Positions 36,133 to 47,629 of a DNA stretch of 64,000 nucleotides are shown piece after piece. The notes under the pieces are model-generated. The model had not been told where the DNA came from and made no database searches. It saw nothing but the letters and a program-made list of their open reading frames with translations. The number at the start of each line of letters is the position of its first letter. Position 1 is the stretch's first letter. The translations under genes were made by a program, and so were the position numbers. Origin of the DNA: Achatina immaculata. Its lineage: Eukaryota > Mollusca > Gastropoda > Stylommatophora > Achatinidae. Location: positions 10,176,438 to 10,240,437 of the forward strand of contig CM019716.1 in NCBI GenBank assembly GCA_009760885.1. The letters are read 5' to 3'.

Positions 36133-36386
36133 GACGTACTGTTAGCATACACTGTACAATATTCCTCCTTTTCTAACATAAAACATATTCAAAATACCTC
36201 CATTCAAAGGTCACACTTTACTAGGCAAAACTGTCATTACAAACTTTGTTATTGTTGATATTGTTGTTGTAGTTGTTATTTTTGCTGTTGTTGTTATTGT
36301 TGTTGTTAGTATTAACAATGGTAATAGTAGTAATAGTAAAAGTGTTGTTATAATAATAGTAGAAGCAATGATAGTAGTAGTAGTAA

Positions 36387-37687
36387 TTTATATATATATA
36401 AATGGATGTACGTGCGTGTGTGGGTGTGTGTGTTCCAGCATAACTCTGGAACGCCTGGAGCAATTTCAACCAAACATGGAACACATATGACTTACAGTCT
36501 GAAGAAAGGTTCTGTGGGGGTATGACGTCCCTAGCAGCCCTAGGGGTGGGGTGGTATGGGGGTGACTTACTGTCAACTAACTTCAAGAAGGAAAAAAGAT
36601 TGGTCTAAAGGAGATAATCATGAAATATAACGGTGCTGGTTTAAGAGCAACATTTGTAGCCTCCCGTGGCAAGTCTCGTGTGGTAACCGAGACCCAGACC
36701 TAAGTTTGGGGAGAAAAGAATAGGAATCCTCAAGGAAATCGAAAACGAGGAAGCCCTGGGCTTACTTGGAGAAGGGACATTATGACAGTGCTCAGAGACA
36801 AGGGATGAACATGGAAGGAAGCAGAGAATAATTCCAAGAACAGGGATGACTGGAGAGCCTTTATCCGTGGCCTGTGCTCTTCGGGGAGTGAAGAAAGGCG
36901 ATGTTGATGATGATGATGATGATGATGATGATATGATGATGATGATGATGATGATGATGCCAAGTCTAAATAATTTTTCTTAGTCACCCCCCCCCCCATT
37001 GGCATAGGGGGTGACAGAGGGGTGGGGTGGGATAAGGGTGACATGTAAAAGTTATCGAAAACGACTGATGTTAGTGTCCAGTCCATAGTTTTCTGGGTCG
37101 CTGAGATGAATAGTGACATTCCCGATGCCGTTTAAGTCCAACTTCAGCCCCCATCGCCATGGGGGGGGGGGGAGAGAGTGGGTGAAAATTAGGGTGAGAG
37201 CTCCAATTATTTTACTACGGAACCTCGACCCGCCCAAACTTTGCAACGGCACAAGGCTTTGTGTAAAGAGGATGCTGAGCAATGTAGTGGAAGCGGCTAT
37301 CTTAACAGAACAAGGAGAGGGTGAAGCAGTTTTTATCCCACGCATACCATTCATTCCGACGGATCTCCCTTTTAACTTTAAGAGATTTCAATTTCCAGTG
37401 AGACCTGCGTTCTCGATCACGATCAACAGGTCACAGGGGCAGTCTACACATTGTAGAGTAACTTTTTTTTATTTACAAATTCACTATAATATTAATTTAA
37501 ATCAAAACTTGATTATATACAACATTTTTAGTTTCACCACCAGGAGAAAGAATAAATAATTTCTTGGGTGAACCCACCCTTAAGCACGCAACACAAGGTT
37601 GTCCGTGAGAGAAACATGGCCATCTCAGATCCACTCTGCGGTATGAATAATTAATAAATTCCCAGGCAACGCCGGGTAATCAGCTAG
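36387..37687 (+). mobile_element. Helitron remnant, copy 2
   Basis: Same structure as copy 1, with hairpin and terminal CTAG at 37684-37687. The flanking host sequence is duplicated together with the element, so this copy arose by segmental duplication and not by a new transposition. Confidence 0.8.
37200..37559 (+). pseudogene. Helitron helicase C-terminal remnant, copy 2
   Basis: Encodes the same ~120 residues as the copy at 35578-35937, including TINRSQGQS. Confidence 0.8.
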
Positions 37688-37745
37688 TAATAATAATAAT
37701 AATATAAGAAGAAGAAGAAGATGATGATGATGATGATGATGATGA

Positions 37746-38479
37746 TGCCAAGTCTAAATAATTTTTCTTAGTCACCCCCCCCCCCATTGGCATAGGGGGT
37801 GACAGAGGGGTGGGGTGGGATAAGGGTGACATGTAAAAGTTATCGAAAACGACTGATGTTAGTGTCCAGTCCATAGTTTTCTGGGTCGCTGAGATGAATA
37901 GTGACATTCCGATGCCGTTTAAGTCCAACTTCAGCCCCCATCGCCATGGGGGGGGGGGGGGGGGAGAGAGTGGGTGAAAATTAGGGTGAGAGCTCCAATT
38001 ATTTTACTACGGAACCTCGACCCGCCCAAACTTTGCAACGGCACAAGGCTTTGTGTAAAGAGGATGCTGAGCAATGTAGTGGAAGCGGCTATCTTAACAG
38101 AACAAGGAGAGGGTGAAGCAGTTTTTATCCCACGCATACCATTCATTCCGACGGATCTCCCTTTTAACTTTAAGAGATTTCAATTTCCAGTGAGACCTGC
38201 GTTCTCGATCACGATCAACAGGTCACAGGGGCAGTCTACACATTGTAGAGTAACTTTTTTTTATTTACAAATTCACTATAATATTAATTTAAATCAAAAC
38301 TTGATTATATACAACATTTTTAGTTTCACCACCAGGAGAAAGAATAAATAATTTCTTTGGTGAACCCACCCTTAAGCACGCAACACAAGGTTGTCCGTGA
38401 GAGAAACATGGCCATCTCAGATCCACTCTGCGGTATGAATAATTAATAAATTCCCAGGCAACGCCGGGTAATCAGCTAG
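37746..38479 (+). mobile_element. Partial Helitron, copy 3 (right part only)
   Basis: Begins at CCAAGTCTAAATAATTTTTC directly after a (GAT)n run and runs to the CTAG terminus at 38476-38479. The internal (GAT)n of the element and the (GAT)n flanking its right end have been joined, which deletes the left part. It is followed by the same host flank, which then continues into new sequence (AAAGCAGTCATGGG). Confidence 0.8.
37992..38351 (+). pseudogene. Helitron helicase C-terminal remnant, copy 3
   Basis: Third copy of the ~120-residue remnant. The poly-G run just upstream is longer here than in copies 1 and 2. Confidence 0.78.
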
Positions 38480-38514
38480 TAATAATAATAATAATAATAT
38501 AAGAAGAAGAAGAA

Positions 38515-38550
<36 letters not shown>

Positions 38551-38734
38551 GACGTACTGTTAGCATACACTGTACAATATTCCTCCTTTTCTAACATAAA
38601 ACATATTCAAAATACCTCCATTCAAAGCAGTCATGGGCCAGTCATCTCTGTTCAATCCAAGAATTCTTTTTAGTTGTATCATTTGTTTTGTTTTTCCCTA
38701 CATCCACTGGCTTTACCATTAAAAGTGGCATCAA

Positions 38735-39480
38735 CACAGGAGTTCTCTTTGATAAGTGTCATCAACACTGGCAATCCCTTGATAAGTGTCATCAACACTG
38801 GCTATCCCTTGATAAGTGTCATCAACACTGACTATCTGTTGATAACTGTCATCAACACTGGCTATCTTTGATAAGTGTCATTAACACTGGCTATCCCTTG
38901 ATAAGTGTCATTAACACTGGCTATCCCTTGATAAGTGTCATTAACACTGGCTATCCCTTGATAAGTGTCATTAACACTGGCTATCCCTTGATAAGTGTCA
39001 TTAACACTGGCTATCCCTTGATAAGTGTCATCAACACTGACTATCTGTTGATAACTGTCATCAACACTGGCTATCTTTGATAAGTGTCATCAACACTGGC
39101 TATCTTTGATAAGTGTCATCAACACTGACTATCCCCTGATAAATGTCACCAACACTGGCTATCCTTTTATAACTGTCATCAACACTGGCTATCCCTTGAT
39201 AAGTGTCATCAACACTGGCTATCCCCTGATAAGTGTCATCAACTCTGGCTATCCCTTGATAAGTGTCATCAACACTGGCTATCCCTTGATAAGTGTCATC
39301 ACCACTGGCTATCCCTTGATAAGTGTCATCAACACTGGCTATCCCTTTATAACTGTCATCAACACTGGCTATCCCTTTATAACTGTCATCAACACTGGCT
39401 ATCCCTTGAAAAGTGTCATCAACACTGACTATCCCCTCATAACTGTCATCAACACTGGCTATCCTTTGATAAGTGTCATG
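38735..39480. repeat. 30-bp minisatellite, about 25 units
   Basis: Units of GATAAGTGTCATCAACACTG and GCTATCCCTT. A plus frame of ISVINTGYPL repeats is open because the unit is 30 bp. The array runs directly into the LINE at 39480. Confidence 0.95.
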
Positions 39481-41400
39481 AAATTAGACATATTAAGTGT
39501 AAAGACAGACCTTGGAAAAGATCTGGTGAAAGCAACTACAAAGAAATAGACAAGAGTAAAAAGTTCAGCTAAAAGGGATAAAATAGAATACATGGACAAA
39601 ATGATCAAAGAGGCAGAGAAAGCAGCAAAAACAGGAGACAGCAAAACTTTATATAACATACAAAAGAGGCTAACAGGTACTATTACATCTAAAGAAAGAC
39701 CAATCCTTAGCAAAACTGGAACCCTATTAACATCAATGAATGTAACAGAATAAAGACCAAAAGCAAAGATACTTAATCGACCACATCCAAAAGAATTGAT
39801 AAACGCTGAAACCGACTTACCAGCCCCACAACTAAATGTCAACCTAGATGAAATTGCGTTGCATGAAATTGAAACAGCAGTGAATTTAATGGCTAGCAAC
39901 AAAGCTGCAGGTGAAAATGAAATAACACCCAAAATGTTAAAAGCTATCAATAGTGACAACATAAGACAACTACAGAGAATGTTTAATAAGATTTGGAAAG
40001 AAGAAAAGGTCCCTTCTAAATGGAAAAAAGTAATCATTGTTAAAATACCAGAAAAAGGCAACATTAGTGACTGTAACAATTGGAGAGGAGTAACCTTAAT
40101 ATCAGTTGTGCCAAAAATATTTTGCAAGGTCATTTTGAATAGACTTAAAGATATAGTGGATATTGCAATGAGAGAAGAACAAGCAGGATTTTGAAAAGGG
40201 AGAAGCTGTCTCGACCAGATCTTTACTCTAAAACTTGAAGAACATATTGAAAAGCAGAAACCATTAATACTGAACTTCATAGACTTTAAAAAAGCATTTG
40301 ATACCATACACAGAAATTCATTGTGGAGAATTTTAAGTCTATATGGAATACCATCTAAAATTGTCAGCATCATTAAGGACTTCTACAGTGGATACGTTTG
40401 TGCAGTCAAAATAGAAGAAGGGATGAGTGAATGGTTCCAGATTGAAACAGGTGTGAAACAAGGATGTATACTGTCTCCTTTACTTTTTGGAATTACAATA
40501 GACTTCATAATGAAAAAATGCTGCACAGGTGACACAGGTATTGACTGAGTACATGGGACCCAACTAGAAGATCTTGATTTTGCTGATGACATAACTCTTA
40601 TCAGTAACAATGTGAATTCCATGCAAGAAAAAACAGCTTGTCTTCACTGGCTAGTAAAATAGGACTTGAAATTAACAAGGACAAAACAAAAATAATGAAA
40701 GTTCCCATTAACCAAAATGGAAAAATACAGGTAGAAGGGACAGATATTGAAGAAATCAATCAATCTGCATACCTTGGCAGCTACACAGACCAGGATGGTG
40801 ACACCAGAAAGGAAGTTAGAGTTAGAATTGCAAAAACAGCATTAGTCTTCAAGAATCTTGAGAACATATGGCATTCAAAAGTTATAAGCACAAAAACCAA
40901 GTTAAGACTATTCAATTCAAATGTAATATCCACCCTCATTTATGCATGCAAAAGCTGGAAAAAAACTAAAGAAATAGAAAAGAAATTAGACTCTTTTGAA
41001 AACAAATGCCTAAGGAAAATACTAGACATCAAGTAGAACGGATTCAAGAACAATGCAGAGATAAGACAGATGACTGAACAACAACAGTCTTATGGGTGAT
41101 CAGGAAAAGGAAATGAACATATGTTGATCACGTGATGAGAAGAAATGATCAGAGAATCCCAAAACAAGCTATAAAGTGGAACACAACAGGCCGAAGAAAA
41201 AGAGGCAGACCACTTGAAACTCTAAAGAGGACATTGTTAAGAGAGGCCAAATTAACAGGCATAAAATCCCTTGATGAGGTTGAAAAGCTCGCTGAAAACA
41301 GGAAAAATTGGCGAATTACCTAGCGAGCCCTATGTGATGTTTAACAGCATGGGAAGGATATAAGATATAAGATATATAAGCATAACATTTGTGGCATTAA
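39480..41400 (+). mobile_element. Decayed LINE with RT domain
   Basis: A long LINE fragment covering the linker before RT, the RT domain and the C-terminal region. Visible motifs are NKAAGENEITPKML, NWRGVTLISVVPK, FIDFKKAFDTIH, TGVKQGCILSP and an intact Phe-Ala-Asp-Asp (LDFADDITLIS, about 40571-40603). In-frame stops include a TGA at 40192 where Arg is expected (a CGA to TGA change) and a TGA at about 40546. A frameshift follows near 40630, and more stops lie in the C-terminal part (KRGRPLETLKRTL at ~41200). The 3' UTR has GATATAAGATATAAGATATA. An endonuclease domain is not seen, so it is 5'-truncated. The same family is at 42800-43378 on the other strand. Confidence 0.9.
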
Positions 41401-41504
41401 ACTTTAAGTAACAGCATTCACCCCAGGTACAATACTTTACTCTTCAACATTAACACAAAAACTTCAAATACCATAAATATACAACCATTCCGACGAAAAT
41501 GACT

Positions 41505-42095
41505 TTGCCATGAGAAAACATATGTGCTCAAAATACATACCAGCCTCTAATCTAAAACATCCAAACACATGAGAAAACATATGTGCTCAAAATACATACC
41601 AGCCTCTAATCTAAAACATCCAAACACATGAGAAAACATATGTATTCAAAATACATACCAGCCTCTAATCTAAAACATCCAAACACATGAGAAAACATAT
41701 GTGCTCAAAATACATACCAGCCTCTAATCTAAAACATCCAAACACATGAGAAAACATATGTATTCAAAATACATACCAGCCTCTAATCTAAAACATCCAA
41801 CACATGAGAAAACATATGTATTCAAAATACATACCAGCCTCTAATCTAAAACATCCAACACATGAGAAAACATATGTGCTCAAAATACATACCAGCCTCT
41901 AATCTAAAACATCCAAACACATGAGAAAACATATGTATTCAAAATACATACCAGCCTCTAATCTAAAACATCCAAACACATGAGAAAACATATGTGCTCA
42001 AAATACATACCAGCCTCTAATCTAAAACATCCAAACACATGAGAAAACATATGTATTCAAAATATATACCAGCCTCTAATATAAAACATCCAAAT
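41505..42095. repeat. 59-bp minisatellite, ten units
   Basis: Units contain CACATGAGAAAACATATGTG and CATACCAGCCTCTAATCTAA. Two variants (GTGCTC and GTATTC) alternate through much of the array. Confidence 0.95.
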
Positions 42096-42231
42096 CGGAA
42101 AAAACTCCACACATTTCCAAGAATCTTTAAAAGGACAAATCATTAACTAAACCTACATTCTATCAGTTCCACAAAACTACAAATATCTACTAAAAAGGAC
42201 AAAAACCGACAAATATTTCTTACGCTCTAAC

Positions 42232-42640
42232 TGTACAATTCATAAATCTGGACATAACCAAACTAGACAAAACTCTACAATTCATAAATCTGGACATAAC
42301 CAAACTAGACAAAACTCTACAATTCATAAATCTGGACATAACCAAACTAGACAAAACTCTACAATTCATAAATCTGGACATAACCAAACTAGACAAAACT
42401 CTGCAATTCATAAATCTGGACATAACCAAACTAGACAAAACTCTACAATTCATAAATCTGGATATAACCAAACTAGACAAAACTCTACAATTCATACATC
42501 TGGACATAACCAAACTAGACAAAACTCTACCATTCATAAATCTGGACATGACCAAACTCGACAAAACTCTACAATTCATACGTCCAGACATGACTAAACT
42601 AAACAAAACTCTACAATTCATACGTCCGGACATGAGTGAA
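42232..42640. repeat. 42-bp minisatellite, about ten units
   Basis: Units contain CTACAATTCATAAATCTGGA and CATAACCAAACTAGACAAAA. The minus-strand 142-residue frame follows from the 42-bp period. Confidence 0.95.
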
Positions 42641-42799
42641 CCTAGCACGTCTACTCAGGACGAGAGCTTATTCACTTCTTCCTAATTCACCTTCCGTGTT
42701 CTTGTGTCCTTCAAAAATCTAGCAGCCTTTTATATTACGTCTCTTCTCAATCCACTTCACAGACTTTTATATCACCGCTTTTCTCAAGTTAATTCTTAT
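42641..42799. other. Spacer and an outlying unit of the 37-bp array
   Basis: The end, about 42750-42797, reads CCACTTCACAGACTTTTATA and CTTTTCTCAAG, a diverged unit of the array that resumes at 43378. The LINE between them therefore sits inside that array. Confidence 0.75.
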
Positions 42800-43378
42800 C
42801 TTATATATCTTATATCCTTCCCGTGCCGTTAAACGTTACATAGGGCTCGCAAAGTAGTTCGCCAATTTTTCCTGTCTTCGGCGAGTCTTTCAACCTCATT
42901 AAGGAATTTTATCAAGGGATTTTATGCCTGTTAATTTGGCCTCTCTTAACAGTGTCCTCTTCAGAGTTTCACGCGGTCTGCCTCTTTTTCTTTGGCCTGT
43001 TGTGTTCCACTTGATAGCTTGTTTTGGGATTCTCTGATCATTTCTTCTCAAGTGACCAACATATGTCCATCTCCTTTTCCTGATCACCCATGAGACTGGT
43101 TGTTGTTCAGTCATCTGTTTTATCTTTGCATTGTTCTTAAATTCGTTCCACTTGATACCGAGTATTTTCCTTAGGCATTTGTTTTCACAAGTGTCTAATT
43201 TCTTGTCTGTTTCTTTAGTTGTTTTCCAGCTTTCGCATGCATAAATGAGGGTGGATATGACATTTGAACTGAATAGTCTTAACTTGGTTTTTGTGCTTAT
43301 AACTTTTGAATTCCACTTGTTCTCAAGATTCTTGAAGATCGATGCTGCTTTTGCAATTCTGAATCTCACTTCCTTTAG
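42800..43378 (-). mobile_element. 5'-truncated LINE, minus strand
   Basis: The minus strand encodes the C-terminal region of the family at 39480-41400: FRIAKAASIFKNLENKWNSK, VISTLIYACESW, KRGRPRETLKRTLLREAK. The frame is open for ~156 residues, better preserved than the plus-strand copy. Its 3' UTR has TCTTATATATCTTATATCC on the plus strand. AGTTA at both edges (left AAGTTAATTC, right AGAGTTACTT) may be a short target-site duplication. Confidence 0.88.
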
Positions 43379-45316
43379 AGTTACTTCACAGATTTTTATA
43401 TCACCTCTTTTCCCAAGTTACTTCACATATTTTTATATCACCTCTTTTCTCAAGTTACTTCACAGATTTTTATATTACCTCTTTTCTCAAGTTACTTCAC
43501 AGATTTTTATGTCACCTCTTTTCTCAAGTTACTTCACAGATTTTTATATCACCTCTTTGCTCAAGTTACTTCACAGATTTTTATATGACCTCTTTTCTCA
43601 AGTTACTTCACAGATTTTTATATGACCTCTTTTCCCAAGTTACTTCACAGATTTTTATATCACCTCTCTGCTCAAGTTACTTCACAGATTTTTATATGAC
43701 CTCTTTTCTCAAGTTACTTCACAGATTTTTATATCACCTCTTTTCTCAAGTTACTTCACAGATTTTTTTATTACCTCTTTTCTCAAGTTACTTCACAGAT
43801 TTTTATATTACCTCTTTTCTCAAGTTACTTCACAGATTTTTATATGACCTCTCTGCTCAAGTTACTTCACAGATTTTTATATGACCTCTTTTCTCAAGCC
43901 ACTTCACAGATTTTTATATCACCTTTTTTCTCAAGTTACTTCACAGATTTTTATATTACCTCTTTTCTCAAGTTACTTCACAGATTTTTATATGACCTCT
44001 TTTCTCAAGCCACTTCACAGATTTTTATATCACCTCTTTTCTCAAGCCACTTCACAGATTTTTATATGACCTCTTTTCTCAAGTTACTTCACAGATTTTT
44101 ATATGACCTCTTTTCTCAAGCCACTTCACAGATTTTTATATCACCTCTTTTCTCAAGTTACTTCACAGATTTTTATATGACCTCTTTTCTCAAGCCACTT
44201 CACAGATTTTTATATGACCTCTTTTCTCAAGCCACTTCACAGATTTTTATATGACCTCTTTTCTCAAGCCACTTCACAGATTTTTATATGACCTCTTTTC
44301 TCAAGCCACTTCACAGATTTTTATATGACCTCTTTTCTCAAGCCACTTCACAGATTTTTATATGACCTCTTTTCTCAAGCCACTTCACAGATTTTTATAT
44401 GACCTCTTTTCTCAAGTTACTTCACAGATTTTTATATGACCTCTTTTCTCAAGCCACTTCACAGATTTTTATATGACCTCTTTTCTCAAGCCACTTCACA
44501 GATTTTTATATGACCTCTTTTCTCAAGTTACTTCACAGATTTTTATATGACCTCTTTTCTCAAGCCACTTCACAGATTTTTATATGACCTCTTTTCTCAA
44601 GCCACTTCACAGATTTTTATATGACCTCTTTTCTCAAGCCACTTCACAGATTTTTATATGACCTCTTTTCTCAAGTTACTTCACAGATTTTTATATGACC
44701 TCTTTTCTCAAGCCACTTCACAGATTTTTATATGACCTCTTTTCTCAAGCCACTTCACAGATTTTTATATGACCTCTTTTCTCAAGTTACTTCACAGATT
44801 TTTATATGACCTCTTTTCTCAAGCCACTTCACAGATTTTTATATGACCTCTTTTCTCAAGCCACTTCACAGATTTTTATATGACCTCTTTTCTCAAGCCA
44901 CTTCACAGATTTTTATATGACCTCTTTTCTCAAGTTACTTCACAGATTTTTATATGACCTCTTTTCTCAAGCCACTTCACAGATTTTTATATGACCTCTT
45001 TTCTCAAGCCACTTCACAGATTTTTATATGACCTCTTTTCTCAAGTTACTTCACAGATTTTTATATGACCTCTTTTCTCAAGCCACTTCACAGATTTTTA
45101 TATGACCTCTTTTCTCAAGCCACTTCACAGATTTTTATATGACCTCTTTTCTCAAGCCACTTCACAGATTTTTATATGACCTCTTTTCTCAAGTTACTTC
45201 ACAGATTTTTATATGACCTCTTTTCTCAAGCCACTTCACAGATTTTTATATGACCTCTTTTCTCAAGCCACTTCACAGATTTTTATATGACCTCTTTTCT
45301 CAAGCCACTTCACAGA
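43378..45316. repeat. 37-bp satellite-like array with 7-unit higher-order repeat
   Basis: About 52 units of 37 bp contain TTCACAGATTTTTATATGAC and CTCTTTTCTCAAG, followed by TTAC (T type) or CCAC (C type). From about 44413 the types follow T-C-C-T-C-C-C three times, then T-C-C-C. This is a 259-bp higher-order unit. The left part is more diverged (ATCACC, ATTACC). Confidence 0.96.
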
Positions 45317-45739
45317 GTTCTCTCTCGATCCCATATTCCATGGCAGCCTCACTACGCTCAGCGCACCAAGTACCAGAATAAGGGCATTCACTAAATCTTT
45401 ACTAGAGTGACCTTACCGAATCTTCTTTTTTTTATGTCTCTTGTTCTGTGTCAGCAGTTTTCTAGGGCCAGGCGACTTCTGTCGTCAGAATGACATTGTT
45501 TGTCACCTGAAAGTCAGACTTACTTTCGTGATTGACGGCCTTGAAATGGTTGGGGGCATTACATTTAATTAATCAACTCTTTAATTAATGAGTAAGACGG
45601 TTTCTACTTTTAAAAAAAAAAGTCTGGTTAGTTTTTTGTGTACAGTTCTTTATGTTTATCTCTCACCTTTCGCTATGGCAGTTTCACTCGTTCGGTGTTT
45701 TGTTAGAGCGAATTTGATAAAACAGAGTATAACGTAGAA
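45317..45739. other. Low-copy sequence upstream of the TM1 exon
   Basis: Normal-complexity DNA without a recognised gene. It ends in sequence that could act as branch point and weak pyrimidine tract for the exon at 45754. Confidence 0.45.
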
Positions 45740-45753
45740 ATGATGTTTCCTAG

Positions 45754-45951
45754 CAGTCCCGCGGCTGCAGCAACCCACTACATCACGCTGGTTGTGTTCC
45801 CAGTCTTCTTGCTGCACGGGATCGTCGGCAACCTACTCGCCCTGCCTGTCCTCGTCAGCATCAGCCGGAAAGCCTGGTCGACTGTCATCTACCTGGCCTG
45901 GCTGGCAGTCACGGATCTGATCATCCTTCTTATTCGATGTGGCAGCAGCTG
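45754..45951 (+). CDS. Class A GPCR exon: TM1, loop 1, TM2
   Basis: Encodes SSPAAAATHYITL, then TM1 (VVFPVFLLHGIVGNLLALPVL, whose Gly-Asn is the family TM1 signature with Asn 1.50), a short basic loop (SISRKAW), and TM2 with YLAWLAVTDLIILL (Leu-Ala-x-x-Asp, Asp 2.50). Asn 1.50 to Asp 2.50 is 28 residues, as usual. The acceptor TTTCCTAG|CAG has a weak pyrimidine tract but gives the phase required by the exon at 34440. The donor TG|GTTTGT leaves phase 2, matching the next exon and rebuilding a Trp codon. An alternative is a first exon starting at the ATG at 45740 (Met-Met-Phe-Pro before Ser-Ser), which would give a very short N-terminus. Confidence 0.88.
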
Positions 45952-46353
45952 GTTTGTTGCCTGTGTTCTTTGCTACATCTTTGTCTGTCTGTTTCTTTTC
46001 TGTTTGTCTCTCTGCCTCTTTCTCGATATGCCTGCTTGTTTATCAGTCTGTCTACCTGTTTGTCTGATCGTTTATCAGTCTATTTGCCTGTTTGTCAGCT
46101 TGTTAATCAGTCTGTCTAACACCATATCCCTTTGTGCCTCCAAGGCATGACAGGGTCACCTTTACTTTTTTTTACCTACCTGTTTGTCTGCTTGTTTATC
46201 AGTCGTCTATATGCTTGTCTGCTTATTTATTAGTCTGCAGGCAGACTGATAAACTAAAGTTAATGCGTGTGAATGTTTATAGAAAAACAAACTGTATCGT
46301 CTGTTTTATGTGTACATAGTGTTGTCGTACATATATGTGTACACAGTGTTGTC
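45952..46353. repeat. Intron 3 start: TGTCTG/TTTATCAGTC repeats
   Basis: Degenerate repeats such as CTGTTTGTCTGCTTGTTTAT and AGTGTTGTCGTACATA occupy the start of the intron. The open frame continuing from the exon is intronic. Confidence 0.75.
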
Positions 46354-47629
46354 GTCCGACAATTAAGTAACGAGACTAATTACATAAAAAATAAAATAAA
46401 TAACAGTTGAAGATATAACCTGTATTTTATTCAAAGTAAGCCCCTTGTGCACTGATACAGTGAGTGGCACGATCTGACAAACACTGGAACGACCTCTGCA
46501 GTTCTTCTGTTGGTATGCCCCTTAAACTCGATGTTACGGCCCTTTGGATGTCATCAGTATCGTCAAAGAAGTGTCCTTTCAATGGTAACTTGAATTTTGG
46601 GAATAGAAAATAATCGCAGGGAGACAAATCTGGGGAATAGGGTGGATGGTTGAGAACACACACTTGTTTTTGGGCCAAAAATTCATGTACAACTACCGCC
46701 CGGTGACCTGGTGCATTATCATGAAGAAGGAAAAACTACCAGGTGTTGAATGTTCCGAGAGCCCTTTTCAAAAGGCGTTTCAAAATACTTAAATAAACTT
46801 TGGCAGTGACAAATTCTTTGTGAATTACTCCTTTTGCTGTTGTAGAAGCACACCAACATTGTCTTCATTTTCGACTTTTGAAGACGAATTTTTTTTTTTT
46901 GCCTTTTGGTTATGATGATGACTTCCACTGAGCACTTTGGGGTTTATATGTGGGATCATAGCGGATAATCCAAGTTTCATCTTCTACAACAATCAAATTT
47001 AAGAAATGTTTATTTCTGCAACACGTTTTGATCATGTCTTTTGCATACTCAACACGCTGATGTTCTTGATCATCTGACAACGAATGTGGTAGAAACCGGC
47101 AAGTAACTTTTTTCTTGCCCAAATCTTTCACTAAAATTTTACAAATGGTCTCTCGGTCAACATTAAATTCATCTGCCATCATCCTGACAGTCAAACAACG
47201 ATCTTCTTGTATCCGTTCTCTGACTTTTGCAATGAGTTCCTCATTACGAACAGAAATTGGGAGTCCATGTATAACTGAATTTGTAATCGTTTCCACACTT
47301 TGAATCGTGAATACCACCTGAATATCTATGCAGGAGATAAAAAATTATCCCCATAAATATGTTGCATCAATTCAACTGTCTCAATGGCACTTTTTCCAAG
47401 TTTTAAACAGAGTTTAATGTTAGGTTTTTGCTCCTTGCTGATTACGTAACAATGCACCTCTGACTAGGTCAACAAAATGGCGACTTGTTTGTCGTCTGTT
47501 TATCTAGCGGCGATGAAAAGTTGTCAGATCATAGATGAAGGTTGCCTCTTTGCATTCTATGCTTTGCTTCATAGATACCATTTTTGTCTTGGCCATAATA
47601 AAATCAGTCCCATTATTTAATTGTCGGAC
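46354..47629 (-). mobile_element. Mariner element (D,D34D), 1.28 kb, defective
   Basis: Terminal inverted repeats match: GTCCGACAATTAAGTAACG on the left, and on the right (reverse complement) GTCCGACAATTAAATAATG. The length of 1,276 bp is typical of mariner. It carries a broken transposase on the minus strand. No clean TA duplication is visible at either edge; the flanks are themselves repetitive (AGTGTTGTC). It lies in intron 3 of the receptor, opposite to its transcription. Confidence 0.9.
46427..47445 (-). pseudogene. Mariner transposase, broken
   Basis: A decayed transposase that would cut and paste the element at TA sites. The N-terminal helix-turn-helix region is visible at about 47445-47300 (KLGKSAIETVELM, IYGDNFLSPA, then a stop and IFRWYSRFK). 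A second frame at 47317-46910 has the linker and the first catalytic Asp (VVEDETW, Asp codon at 46979-46981). After a frameshift, a third segment has HDNAPGHRA (second Asp, ~46712) and HPPYSPDLSPCDYFLF (third Asp). I count 34 residues between the second and third Asp, the mariner D,D34D spacing. The catalytic residues survive, but at least two stops and frameshifts inactivate it. Confidence 0.88.

Larger units (their letters stand above)
34594..36209. repeat. 1.62-kb tandem segment with Helitron, copy 1
   Basis: Starts at the exon donor (GTCACACTTTACTAGGCAAA) and repeats about 1,616-1,622 bp downstream. It holds TTG/GTA-rich flank, a Helitron remnant (34771-36064), (TAA)n/(GAA)n/(GAT)n runs and a short unique tail. 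The junctions read CATTCACAGGTCAC and CATTCAAAGGTCAC, pointing to microhomology at the breakpoint. Confidence 0.92.
36210..37700. repeat. 1.62-kb tandem segment with Helitron, copy 2
   Basis: Same content as copy 1 with tiny differences in microsatellite and homopolymer lengths. It includes Helitron copy 2, the LINE tail and the helicase remnant. It breaks off in a (GAT)n run at about 37745. Confidence 0.92.

Noticed and set aside
38674..39549. ISVINTGYPL repeat protein
   Set aside because: A 30-bp minisatellite running into a LINE; no independent sign of coding.
45740..46150. 136-residue frame as a complete protein
   Set aside because: Only the part to 45951 is receptor. The rest reads through a phase-2 donor into TGTCTG repeats of the intron.
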